A DNA stretch of 64,000 bases, taken from assembly GCF_003369915.1 (NCBI RefSeq), contig NC_046673.1, positions 6,556,001-6,620,000 on the forward strand, read 5' to 3'. Under the pieces are notes generated by a model, which ran no database searches, was not told where the DNA came from, and saw only the letters and a program-made list of their open reading frames with translations. Below, piece after piece: positions 1 through 12,000 of this stretch. The stretch's first letter is position 1; the number at the start of each line of letters is the position of its first letter. The stretch comes from Drosophila miranda. Taxonomy: Eukaryota; Arthropoda; Insecta; Diptera; Drosophilidae. Made by a program: the position numbers and the translations under genes.

Positions 1-2509
1 GTCAAAAATAACTAAATTCTACGCAATGGTTCAACTAATAGTCTTATAAAATATATATAGATATAGTGACAAAATAATACGAGGGTACGCAGAAACGGAA
101 TGCAAGAGAAAAATGCATCTACTATTATTGCCAATTGGTGTTTTTGTTTGTCTTGTGAGCGAATAAATAAAATGCCAATATGCCAATGTATATATATATA
201 AACGAAAAAGGAAATGAGAGAATATTATATTAGATTTGTATTTAAAATGATATGCAATTTTGTTGTGGTTACAATTTGTTTCGTTTTTTTTTTTTTGGTT
301 TTGCAAATTTTCTTTTCGAATTCTTTTGCACTGAAAACGTAACGGTAAAAATAACGAACAAACGTAGGAGCGAACGAAACTGGAACGAAGGAACGGAACG
401 AAATGTTAAACGAAACTTAATTTGCGGGGAAATTATAAAAATTCATACGAATTTTGTTTTGTTTTTTGGTAAAATATTTTTTTGGGAATTTTTTTAGTTT
501 TTTTTTTGTTTGTTTTGATGGATGCTTCTGCTGTTGCTGGCTCCTTATTCTTTGCTTGCTTCTGCCGCTGCCGTTGCCGCTGACGCTGATGCTTCTGCTT
601 CTGCTACGTATATTATCCCGTTTAATCCTGCCTCTCCTTTTTACTCCCACTCTCTCTTCTCTCTCTATCCTCTGTCTGTCTCGCTTTTACTTACATCTAG
701 GCGGCAGAAGCCAACAGCTGACGTAGACATCGACGTCAATGCTGCTGCTGCGACGGCGCTCTTACTGCTGCTGCTGCTGCCGCTGACGCTGTTGCTGCTG
801 CAGTTCGCTGCCGCTGCCACCGAGAGAGACAAATCAACGGCCATGTTGTTGCTGTTGTTGTTATTGCTGCTGCAGCTGTTGTTGTTGTTGTTGTTGTTGC
901 TGTTGATGCTGCTGTGGTTGCCGCTGCTGCTGCTGCTGCTGTTGCCCCTCATCGATGACTTGCTGCTCCTCCTGCCCAGGGGCCGCCTGATCCTGATCCT
1001 CGTCCTGGTCCTCGTCCTAAAGCTGATTAGGATATCAATGTTGTTGGATTTCTTGTATAAGCTTTGGATTTTTAAAACCGCAGAGTAAGCTCTGCTTTCC
1101 GTCGTCTTTCCGGTTTTTCGCTCCTCCTCCTGCTGCTCCTTCTCCTTTTTTGTCCTTTCCTTTCTCGTTCTCGTTCTCCTCTCCTTTGCTCTTTGTTTCG
1201 GTATTTTTGTTGTGGTTGTTTTAATTGATTGTTTCTTTTGTTTTGTTTGAGGCACGTTCGTGTATTTTGTTACTATTTTGTTGATAGTTTCTTTTTTATT
1301 TTGTTTTCCATTTTCATTTCTTTAATAGTTGCTATTTGCTTTTGGTTTTTGTTAAGGCTACTGATTTGATTAAGATTTGGTTTAGGCAGCTCTTAGTATT
1401 TGTTGTGCGTTTTAGTTATTGCTTCTAGTAGTCGTATATATATAGATATATATATACCAATCTATATACATATATATAATGTATAAATATGTATATTTTT
1501 AATAGTTTAATAAATGGAAATATTCGATTTGTATAATTGTTTAATAATAACTTCTATAGAATATTTATAGATCTCGGCTTAAAGCATTTCTCCGGCTTCC
1601 GTTTGGTACATATTTCTGTTTTCCGTTTGATATATTTTCAGATTAATATTTTATGGCGCTAACTTTTTCGTAGGATATTTTGTTCATTTTTTGTTTGTTT
1701 TCTTTTTCTTTTTTTGTATTATTTCGTTCGGTTTTTAGTTTAAAAATTTGCAGTAAATATATATATATTTATGTATATATGATTTGGCGTTTTGTTTTTT
1801 GCTTTTAGTTTCGAAGTAGTATATTTTCTAGGCGCTTTCCAGTTTCGTTAATAGTTCTTGCTATACGGTATATGTTTTTGTATGCTATATAGATTCGTTT
1901 CTCAATTTCAATATCAGTTCGGTTGGCTGCAATGCCGCGTGTTCCCAATGGGTTAAAATGAAACGGTTTTTGTCAGTTCTAGAATGGATGGTGTGGGGGG
2001 AGGGGGACTTAAGGGTTTCAGAGGTGTCTGGTGGATGGGGCTAGTGTTTCTTCACATTTGGATGCACACGCACACGCACACAGACACACGGATAGGTACA
2101 CACAGACACGTGGGAGGACACACACATCGATAAATCAAGGAAATCGAATTTTTGGTTTATGTTGTCTAAAAATCAAACCATTTATCAACGCAAAAATTAG
2201 ATATTGGGCGGGTTGGGGGGCTTCTACATAAAAAAACTGGGATGAGAACTGGATGGATTTGCATTGGCTTTTTGGCTCTATATACATATATACACACACA
2301 TGACCACTAAAAAACTACTTGTTAACACTAGCCTACAAAGCGAAAAAAAACAAACAAAAACAAATGCAAAATAGTCAAGCAACCGAATCTCAAAATACGA
2401 TACAAAAATATACATCAGGGGGCGGGCGGGGGTTTGATTAGTATTACGAGTAGTACTATTTTTTGTATTTTGTTGTAGTTGGTTTTTCGTTTGTTTGGAT
2501 AATTTGGAT
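1..2509. other. AT-rich low-complexity DNA with CTG/CAG tract, possible 3' UTR of a minus-strand gene
   Basis: No convincing coding region. Positions about 735-945 are a degenerate CTG/TTG (CAG/CAA) tract that opens long leucine-rich plus and asparagine/serine-rich minus reading frames, as expected for a trinucleotide repeat. The rest is T-rich on the plus strand with TATA-type dinucleotide runs near 1435-1500 and a CACA run near 2065-2130. If the short minus-strand exon ending at 2510 is terminal, this stretch would be its 3' UTR. Confidence 0.35.
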
Positions 2510-2603
2510 TTAGTTGGTATTTGGTTTTTCAGCTGTATTCTCAAGACACGGAAACTGTCTGCTCACCTGGTAGGAAGTGTGACTGGTATGCTTCTCAAAG
2601 TAC
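2510..2603 (-). CDS. candidate terminal (or 37-nt internal) exon of an unidentified minus-strand gene
   Basis: On the minus strand a strong acceptor (TTTAATTCTGCAG) ends at 2604. The sequence then reads one base plus Y-F-E-K-H-T-S-H-T-S-Y-Q. A donor-like CAG/GTGAGC follows at 2567/2566, so this could be a 37-nt internal exon. Read through, the frame continues 18 more codons to TAA at 2512-2510, which would make it the last exon. No start or family is visible, and the upstream exons would lie at higher coordinates that I could not identify. The acceptor quality and clean phase are the only support. Confidence 0.3.
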
Positions 2604-5600
2604 CTGCAGAATTAAAGGTAAAGAAAGGAGATATAAGGATTAGTTGATATACCATAGCTGATGAATTTTATGTAAAAAACCACATACACAAAAACCACAC
2701 TAAATTCTCTTAATGATTTTTCTACATCCATTCCTTGTATCGTGCCATTGTTTTTTTTGCGAACTCACAAACGTTCAAAAGGTCAATAAATAGGAATAAG
2801 CAACAAATAAACATAACAAAAAGAACTAAAGGTAAATGGCAAATGCAAAACGGTAAATGTGAATAGGAATCTCTTTTTCGTTTGACAGCCAGCTGAGCCG
2901 GTGCGAGCGAGAGGCAGCTAGCGTGTGGTGAAAATCCAAAACACACACGAACAACTGGAGAATGAAGAATGCGCGATAAATTACAACTAAACTTCACTTT
3001 AAAATGAATGAAATTATTTGTTGTATGGCCAAAAATCATAACAATATGAAATCGATGAATGGCCCCAAATATTGGTACGGACGGTACGAGATGGATGAGG
3101 GGCCGCTACGTGCATTGCCACACAGAACGTAAACAAAAAATATTCAATTATGGGTTTGCCACTATGCATGTGTGTGTCTGTTCCTGTGTTACCAGCCTGC
3201 ATGTGCAGTTGCATTTGCCAAGGTGTGTGTGTGTGTGTGTTTGTCTTTGTGTGTGGGTGTTAGTGTTATTGGAAATCGTACCCATCGTTCATACGCTGCG
3301 GTTTTCTAGCATGCATTACCATCAATGCAAAATTTTCGCCAAATACGCTGCTTCTATTGTGATTGTTGTTGGTGGTGCCTCCAATCCCGCTCCAATGGCA
3401 GCGTGGTGCTCCTCCAGCTGCTCCTGCGCTCAGTGTGACAATGCTGTTGGCATCAACTGTGTGGAACCTTTTCTTTCTGTCGCCAAATTGGGTCTAATTA
3501 TGGATGGGTTCCGGCCTCTGTCCTTGGGTACTTCCTTCGGCTTTCCTTGCCTTTTGTTTTGCTTCGCCTGCTGCTGTCTTTTGTGGCGGCTAATGTTTCT
3601 TTTTCGGGGCTTTGCCGCCTACTTCTCACCTGCCAAGACACACGCTTGTAGTTGTGTAGATGTACATATATGTGTGTGTGTACGTTAGTGTGTTGGGGGC
3701 TCTCTCAACGCGGGCGTGTGCGTGTGTTTCGCCGTTTAGAAGCCGTTTATCGGCTTTAACTTTTGCCTCCTGAAATAACAGAACCAACATCAGCTATTTA
3801 TGTTTTCTTCCTGGGAAAATGGTTAATTTTATTTGGAAGAATGCATAGCGGCTTGCACTTTTTTCACTGGATGGTAAGTGCGCTCGCATATGTGTTTGTG
3901 TGTGTATGGGTGTGAGTGCCGTTGTCGCTTCTTCGTATTTTTCTTCGCTTCTTTGGGGTCGCCTCTGGTTTAATTAGCTTACCGCAATTTGCTTACCGCT
4001 CGCATGCACAACGCATTACACGGTGCATTTAGTTGCTAAGAATATAAATTACTTTAAAATTCGCCCCCGACTGCTGCGTTTGGTTTGGCCTCTATACTTG
4101 ATGATTTTTTTCAATTCTTTTACATTACGCTTTGTGCGGTCTGTTCGTCGGCACGACTGTGTTGAGTTTGACAAATCAGCTTATATAGTCATCTCGCTTG
4201 CACTCTGCCTGGCCAAGCAGGCATTTCCCCTGCCAAAGGTGATAGCTGCGCGAACGACAGGGCCAGAAGTATGTTGTAAAATTTTAGTACTCGTGGTGAA
4301 CACCAGATGTCGAAAATATTCCAATGCAACCCTGCGTGTCACTCATTTCATGTCAAAAATAAGTAAATACAATTTAAATTTCATTTAGCTGCATTAGTTG
4401 AAAAACAAACAAAATTGTTATTGTTATTTTTAGTAACCAGCGCATTGGGAAATGCGCATTGCCTAAGTTATTTTTGATACTATTAGAATTTAGACTGTTA
4501 CTGTAATATAAAAATAAAATATATATACCCAAAATATAGCACAAAATGAATCAAATATACCAAGATATCTTACAAAATTGTGGTACTATGTATCGTAATA
4601 TACCTTGATCTCAAGAAGGTATTTTATGGTATATCATGGTATATTTCGTTAATATCATCAAGGTGCTATTTTTATTTTTTGAAGGTAATTAAAAGAACGT
4701 ATTTTTTTATAATTTCTCTTACTCAAATCTTTCTTTCCTAAATTTATTAGACCGGATTGCATTCGTATAGCCTAGTACTCAGCTTAAATAACTTTTTTGC
4801 CGACAAAATTTGTCAAATATTCTTCTCGACGTAGAGTGTGACCAGGTGACCAGGCACATGCTCCAGACACTGTTATGCAGTTCTATTACAAAAAAATCAG
4901 TTGAAAATTCAAATTTGAATTTAAAGAACGACAATTCAAGGAGAGACCGGCAATTGCTAGACAATTATCATGTTTTTGATCTCCGCGCATATTAATAGAG
5001 TGAATACCGGGTATAAAATAAGAAAATTATTCATTCGATTGCCTTAATAAGATTAAATTTGTCTTCGTTATTGCATTTTTCTAGCCGGCTGGTACTTTTT
5101 CGCTTTCTTCCCTGCATTTTCGTCGAAATATCATTTATTGCTTTTAAAATATTAATTGGTATGTCGTTTTTCGAATCTGAGTATTCGTTTACTAAACGCC
5201 TGCACAATTTGTTGTCGAATAAAGTTCTTATCGGTTCCATACGAATATCATCCCTGATTTTGTCGACAAAAAATTTAGCGATCAGAAAAAGATTAGCCCA
5301 TTGTCAACCAGTGGGTATTGAAATACACACACGAATATTATGATGTTTCTACACGAAGAATTTACAAACAGTATTATTTTCCACGGTTTAACTCAACTTG
5401 TTCACCGGTTATAATAGAGGGGTGTTAAGTGGGCTAAGTTCGTTTCTTCGTTGGTATATTTCGGCTTATTTCTGCAAACGGCCAAGTAAACTCGAGCCGC
5501 TAGTCTATGGAAAGGTATGGACAACAGGCAAAAACAGTCAAGCAAAATTACAAATATCGTACATACCTCACCTCGCCATGTTTGATCAGCAATCTGCCAT

Positions 5601-6619
5601 GCATATTAAAACATTTTTATAATCTTCATGCTATGTTGGGCAAAAGGGATGGTGTTTACTTATCATGCGTTGCATTTTCTGGGCCATTTTGCCTGTTGTC
5701 CACACCCTCTCTTCCCTTAGCCCAGCGGGTGGACTTGATGGAACGCAGAACCATTTACGGTATATACTTTATATACTTTATACGGTATATACTTTTCGGT
5801 ATATTTTGACCTCAGTATTGAGCGAAGGTATATTTACGATATATCGGTATATAATAGTATATATTATATGTAAATCTCATATTATATATGCATTCATATC
5901 CTTGACACTAATTCACTTTTAAATAATTTCGCTTTGGCGCGCACCACCCGTATTCAGGGACTATTAATTTCGTTTCAAATCAGCTTGGATAGCAGAAATT
6001 TAATATAAATTAAATTAAATAGGGTATTAAAATGTCCACACTCATAGCGGATACCTGTTGACCATCAACAATGACGTAACATTCCATACACACTTACGTT
6101 TCATTCCGTGCCTACTTACGTTTCGTGCTTTGACTCTATTTGCTTAACCTTTTTTAGAAAAAATGCAATAAAAAGGAGTACATAACATTATCATATCTTG
6201 TGGAAAATTGATCTATCATTTGGATAAAAATATGTCTTCAGGACTGAGGGTCTTATTTAGCTAGCAATATTGAACCGAATATCAAGGAATCACGATTTCC
6301 AATCGTGGACAAGGCACATTAACCCATTGTCGACCATTGGGTATTACTTTTAATAACATCCCTAGTTTTGGTTTGGCTCTCTCGCTCTTTGAAAGTTTTA
6401 TCTAAAAAAAAGTAATTAAAGAAGTAAAATATTATTTAATATTTCTTTATTTGTGAGTAGAAACAGTGTGATTTTTGGTTTGTTCACTTTTTCACATGTT
6501 TGTGTGCTGTGTATGTATGAGGCAGAGTGAGTTGGTGTTCTATGTTGTGACTTGTTGGCCGGAGCGCTTTAAAATTTGTATTTATTTTCCTTTGAAAACT
6601 CCTGTAGATTTTTCAAGGC
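2604..6619. other. intergenic or intronic DNA without a supported gene
   Basis: GT-rich microsatellite DNA (about 3160-3260, 3660-3730, 3890-3915) makes long spurious plus-strand frames. Two AT-rich patches (4555-4655 and 5755-5865) contain scattered GGTATAT repeats. Near-palindromic CCCATTGTCNACCANTGGG motifs occur at about 5298 and 6321. No splice-supported coding exon was found apart from the ORF remnant at 5031-5303. Confidence 0.4.
5031..5303 (-). pseudogene. unidentified 90-codon open stretch, possibly a gene or transposon remnant
   Basis: After an in-frame TGA (5306-5304), the minus strand is open for 90 codons in a lysine/asparagine-rich, protein-like frame that includes FVDKIRDDIR and RTLFDNKLCRR before its stop at 5031. 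There is no start codon at the head of the frame; the first ATG is at about 5240. Nothing matches a family I can name. It sits in AT-rich repeat-like DNA, so a decayed insertion is as likely as a small gene. Confidence 0.2.
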
Positions 6620-7320
6620 ATGAGACCGCCGAGACCCAGCAATTTCATTACCAATCACATTTATCTGACCCACAACAACGACTACGATCGCAACGTAGAG
6701 AAGGTGAGGAGTGCCCCAACAAGCATGTCCGTGCTGCACATTTATACATTCCTGCTTTCCTCCAGCTATGCGAACGCGCCACGCTCCATAACAAGCGAGT
6801 GATGCTCATCACAAGCCGAAAATACCCTTTGCCGAGGGAGCTCGATGGCCGCCAGACCGCCGCCAAGGGTCGCATCAGTGTTTGCCGCCTGATTGACATC
6901 GAGGCGACGCCGCAACAATTGCTGGACCTCCATGACGGATACCAGCCGTCCCACGGCCTTCCAGATCTCATCGTCTTTGATTTGCATTCCATAATTGCGG
7001 AGGTGCTGCAGCGACCCGTGATGCAGCAGTGCTCCACCGACAAGCTGGTGCGCCACATTGCGAAATGTTCGGCCGCCTTTGCAAATTATCGCGAGATGGT
7101 CTGCAACGAGTGGCTCGGTGCCGGCGAGGGCGGCAAGTCAGTGACTGAAAATGGGTCCAATGGAGTGGACACCATAGTGGTCATGTCGCAGGAGTCATAT
7201 CCCATGACGCCGGCCCAGTTCAAGCTGCTGATAGGTCTCTATTTCTGTGGCAACGAATGCTACACAAGCTTCTCCAAGCTGTCGGCCCAGATCTCGATCT
7301 CGCAGGGACTAACCGCCTAA
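6620..7320 (+). CDS. two-exon gene of unknown function, possibly a SWSAP1/RecA-like fold protein
   Basis: Exon 1 is 6620-6703 (starts MRPPRPSNF, ends at a phase-0 codon AAG). A 62-bp intron runs from GTGAGG at 6704 to TCCTCCAG at 6765. Exon 2 is 6766-7320. The joined product is 212 residues. A longer unspliced frame starts at 6475, but its head is cysteine/phenylalanine-rich and unlike protein, so I prefer the spliced start. The product alternates hydrophobic strands: RVMLITS near residue 40, LPDLIVFDLHSII near 92, and VDTIVVMSQESYP near 165. That spacing resembles a degenerate RecA-like core such as SWSAP1, a RAD51-paralogue partner in homologous recombination. No Walker A is visible, so this assignment is a guess; the gene itself is well supported by phase and codon usage. 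Confidence 0.65.
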
Positions 7321-8068
7321 CCGGATGGAATGTATGGCACTGTACACCGAACGTGCCTTGGACGTGACCCCGTGTCGTCCGCTCTGTTACCCAAACAGAA
7401 TCGTCTTAAAAACTAGTTCCTTCAACAAAAACATACTCGTACATATCCCCTACAGCGTCAGTTTTTGAAGCTGAAGTAGCATATACTATATACATTATAT
7501 ACATACTCGTAGATATTTACGCCTCGAGAAAAACCTACATGGCATCCATGCAAACTGTTTATATGAAAACCACTTGAATCAAATGATCGATTGGAGGCCC
7601 AAGACTTGAAAACTTTAATCTAAACATTAAAATTACCAAAAGCTAAAAATGTATGCTAGTGTAACTGTTATATATATTTAACAGCAATATATATACACAT
7701 GTACATCTATAAATTCCAATTAAAATCTCAATATTTGCAGATTGTGCGTCTCGTGGTCCTATGTTCTTTCTTCTTTGCGACTGCTTCAGGCAGGATACGC
7801 CCTTAAGAGGTGTATGATGGGTGATAGCTGACAATTTCCGTACGATTGATAGCTTCGGCGGAGATTTCGCAGTTCCGCTTTGGGCGATTGATAGCTTTGA
7901 CTGGGAGCTCTCAAGTTTGGCATACTTCGGGTCGGCAGCGAAGCCGGCCTTCACACACAATATGTTCTTAAAACATTATTGTTCTTACAGTTTTAACTGA
8001 TAGTGTCTGGTAGCATGTTGGGAAGCTCTGTTTGAATTTCATTGGCAGTTTGACTGGAGACTGGTCGT
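7321..8068. other. intergenic stretch with one weak minus-strand ORF
   Basis: A 105-codon minus-strand frame at 7960-7643 has serine/lysine-rich sequence (KLSIAQSG, SPPKLSIVRKLS) but starts with GTG and has no supporting exon. A good plus-strand acceptor (TTGTTCTTACAG) ends at about 7990, so part of this could be transcribed in either direction. Nothing firmer is visible. Confidence 0.25.
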
Positions 8069-8512
8069 ATGCATGGTGGGAAACATGAGGTAATTCGCAC
8101 CATCAACAAGGGGTACATTATACGGAAAGTAAATAATGAAACCACAAGTTCAAAAATGGTTGCCGAAGACAAGGTGGTGCTCCGGAGTAAGTACATGGAT
8201 GCCGAGAGAATCAAATTATTCAGTGATTGGCTGCTCCTGCTCCTGGCTGGCTCGAAATTTGATTGCAGCGGAAGTGAAATACCTACCCTGAAGAAGTCCA
8301 AGCTCTCTCCTAAAATATTTGTTTAAAATACAATAAACCAAAATACCATTCTATACACCATAAAATATTCCACATATAACACTTTCCTACATATTTTTAA
8401 ATATGTAAAGCTTTAGGAAACATATCCCCTACTCTCCATTACAGCAAGTGCCAATTCATTGGATATGTCTTCAGTCCAGTCCAGATCCGGTGGCGAGTGG
8501 CACATTCCCTGA
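8069..8512 (+). CDS. candidate small two-exon gene, 61 codons
   Basis: Exon 1 (8069-8186) begins ATG-CAT-GGT and ends at an excellent donor, GTAAGTACA, at 8187. An AT-rich 258-bp intron ends at CTCTCCATTACAG (8444). Exon 2 (8445-8512) keeps the frame and ends in TGA, with SSVQSRSGGEWHIP near the end. The phase match across two strong splice sites is the main evidence. No family is recognised. An in-frame TGA lies just upstream of the ATG. In another frame the sequence after 8445 stays open to 8730 with a cysteine-rich reading, so the true exon frame is uncertain. Confidence 0.3.
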
Positions 8513-9021
8513 GCGCAGAGGGACCCCCAGAGACTTGTGGGGCGAGCACCTACTGCAGGACCTTGTCATCCTGCGTGTCGTTTCTACCGATAGGACACGG
8601 CTTGGAGTGGTTTGGACCACTCGATGGTAAAGCCAAAGCAGGCGCCCAGGGAGCTACGCCTCGATCCTACAATATTTGTAAGCACTTCAAGCTTACTCTT
8701 GATGGTTCCTTTTCACCGGGCAAAGTCTAACTTATCTCCGATCTATATGATACATGAATACGAATATTACGAGTTTATTTCCTAATCGAGATTAAAACTA
8801 AAAAAAAATAAAATAAAATGATAAATAAAAATATATATAAAACAGCTTAATAAATTAATCTAAATGGAATCTCATTAACATATGAAATTAGTCAGATTTG
8901 GTGAAACAAATTCGATTTTTACTTAAAAGCTAGACAAAAAAAAAGGAACTAAGAATTTTATAAAGCCCCGACCCAACCCCAGAGAATCCAGACATCCACA
9001 CACCAGAGACCAGAGACCTTC
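8513..9021. other. AT-rich intergenic gap between convergent genes
   Basis: Contains A-rich stretches (about 8795-8850) compatible with poly(A) sites for the plus-strand candidate, and presumably the 3' UTR of the carboxypeptidase-like gene ending at 9022. No coding signal beyond the alternative open frame that runs to 8730. Confidence 0.5.
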
Positions 9022-12000
9022 TTAAATATAGTCCAGCATCCCGCTGACGATCTCGAAGGCATCCCGAGCTGTCGGCTCGATGGCGCTGCTGGGCAGCAGG
9101 TAGCCATGGACCCCATTATCCGCCAGCTGGATCGTATAGCTGAAGGGTATGCCGATCTCGTAGGCGGCAAAGGCGTCGGCGCAACCTGAAAAAACCAACA
9201 TGGAAATACTTACGGATAAGTGGATCGAATTTGAAGGAATCACTCTTACCAGAGCGCTGCTCAATCAGATCGTTGGAGGCATCCACTTTGTAGCGCGACT
9301 TGCTGCCCTTCTTTCGCAGGCCATCGGTGCCCACCATGGCCACGTCCAGGAAGTCATCCAAGAGCTCCGAATTGAATGTGGAATTGGCCTTAACCGGATA
9401 CGAAACCACTTGGCCATACGCCTGCAGGGAGATGTAGAGCTGAGGGGAAAGAGGAAACCGATCGATTGTAAGAGCCCAAGTCCAGGTAATATTCAGAAAA
9501 CGAAAGAGAACCCAAGCCCACCTTTATCTGTGTGCGCTGATCCATGAGAAAGTCGGAGACGGCCTTCGTCTCTGGTTCCGAGAAGGGGGCGGGCCCCGCA
9601 TAGAACTCATTGCACGGCGCCTTGGAGCTGCCCCGCTTGCCCCAGTGGTACAGCCAGTTCCGGTCAAGATCGACGCCGTGGCATACCTTGTCCGGGTCGC
9701 GTTTCTGTTGCAGCCATGTCATGGCCGAGTCGAGGAGTCCGCCCGGCGCTCGGGCCATATGCTGGGAGCGTGATTTCTTCCAGAACCGATCGTACTCGTG
9801 ACTGTACGCATATCCATCGGGATTCAGAACGGGCATTATGTACCAGGTGGTGTTCCGTATGAGCTCTAGTTCTTCGTTGCTCTCTGGCGGATAGGATGGG
9901 AGTACAAAACATTACATTACAGAAATTGTATCTTTTAGGTGTGGAAATATATATGTATAAATGAAGAGAGTCCTTGAAGGGAGTCCTCGGTTGGCCTATC
10001 CCACTGAGACAAACGTGTCATCGGTATGATACGGCTACTTAGTATTGAATAAATATGATAAGCATTTCCCAATACATATGTATGTACTTTTGTCCCAAAA
10101 TTATTTTTAAATTTACCATTAACTTTGATGTGAACACCTGTTAAAATCAGCAAAACTACGATTTTTTCCTTAATTTTTCATATGTTACAGTCATGTTTTT
10201 CCCCTATAAATTTTCTGCTATAAGAAAGCTTAATCAGTTTAAAAGTTCTTCTACAAAGTCTGTCTTGAACATTGAATTATTTATTACAAATCTCAAAAAA
10301 ACGTGGCTGGATCTGGGCAAACGGTATAATTTTGTACTTTTATAAAAACAAGAAATTCTTGTACTTACTATAAGTAATTTTTGGGTAAAATCAAACCAGT
10401 TTTAAGATATATCAGTGCACAGCATTCTAAAAGTCACATTGAAATATTACCTCAGGCTTCGCTGAAATCAACGTTGGAATTTTGCGTTGGCCACGAAAAC
10501 CACTTGTGTTTTTGTCTCGGGGGAGCACAAGAACCTTGACTTGTTGTCATTTTATTTGTATGTCCTACATGCCTACATAGCAATATCCGAAAAGTGGCCT
10601 TTGCTTTAGTCGTTTCCGAGTCAATCCCCAATCGCCCCAAGGGATAAACCTGCAACAAAAAGCTCCAAACTGGGTCCGTGTACGGAGAATCCTGTGGAGT
10701 GCAAAAATAATGACAGACACAACTGGCTCTTGCCGTCAACCGGCGATGATGGACTACAGCCTGAGCAAGGCCATGCGCCACTTATGCACGTCGCCGTGTC
10801 CGTGCCAAAAGTGCAGGGCCAGCAGGAGTTCGCAGGGCAATGGCGGAAGTCCCTGCAGACTCAGATCTCCTGCTGGCTACGGGGAACCTAGAGAAGCTCC
10901 CCCAGGGGGCAGCGAACTCAGCTCAGAATCCAGGCACATGAATACGTTTGAGGAGCGGGTGCCGCACGGCACCGGCGATTTGGTGGGCAGTGCGGACATG
11001 CGCTGCGATGAGAGCTGCGGCTATGGGACGGACTGTGCCTCCGGATTTACTAGTCGCACGCAGTCGGACTTATACCTGCCACAGCAGGCGGCAAGCAGCG
11101 TGGCCCTCTCTGCACTTAGAGGCGGAGGATTAACAGGAGGGATGTGCGCGTTCGATGACAGCGGTTTTGGGGTACCAAGCGCTTCCGGCGGTGGCCTAAG
11201 CGGCTGCGGATCCAGAGAATACAGTTACAGTGCCACTGGGACTGTGGACAGTGGATTCTATGGTGCGCGGGCAAGCATCTCGAGAGCTGGCGCAAGCCTG
11301 TTCGGCAGAGAAGGCGCCTTCGGAATGGCACGCGGTCGGGGTTTAGTAGAGACTGAAGACACATATGGGAGACCCCCAGCCCCGGGGGGCTATCGACCCC
11401 CCAACAACAACAACGGCCCCGCGGACTTCAATCTGTTTAGGAACCAACGAGTCAGTGAAATTGTCACCTTCATCATTGAGATCATGGGCGTACTCGTGTA
11501 AGTATCTCTCAGATTCCCCACTAGATCCCAGATTCCCGATCCCTAACTTGCCTCTCCTTTTAGGTTCTTTGCCATCTGCACGATCAGCTTCTGGATCACC
11601 CTGGGCTACTATGTCGTCAAGCTATTTGTGGACCTCAAAGATGCGGACAAGTGGGTCCAAACGGCAGCGGGCGTCGTGGTGGGCGTGCTGCTGCTTGCCT
11701 TTTTTGTGACGGTGGTCACGAACCGAGAGGAAGGCTTCTGCTGCCGCGGGAAGACTCGTGTGAGGGCCAAGAGCAAGTGGACCCTCAACTGCTGTACTAG
11801 GCTCAAGAGCTTGCTCAACTTCTGCCCCAAGGCCGCGCCAAAGGGATGCAAGGCAGCGGCACCCGTCAAGCCACAAGGCGTATGCCCCAAGGCTAAGACA
11901 CCAACAGGCGCCCAGTGTACAGCATCGAGCACCATCATGTCAATGATCTGGCCGCAAAAGATAAAGCCACTTCCGGGCAAGAAACCCATCAAATGCTGGC

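Noticed and set aside
522-1088. 188-codon plus-strand leucine-rich ORF and 196-codon minus-strand ORF
   Set aside because: Both are readings of a CTG/CAG repeat tract; no start context, splice sites or non-repeat protein sequence.
3059-3688. 209-codon plus-strand ORF
   Set aside because: Runs through GT-rich microsatellites with cysteine/valine repeats; no family signal or splice support.
7643-7960. 105-codon minus-strand ORF
   Set aside because: Starts at GTG, ends in hydrophobic AT-rich sequence, and no phase-compatible neighbouring exon was found; kept only as a remark.
8448-8730. Cysteine-rich 77-95 codon plus-strand reading
   Set aside because: Open and protein-like, but out of phase with the only strong upstream donor; the shorter frame fits better.
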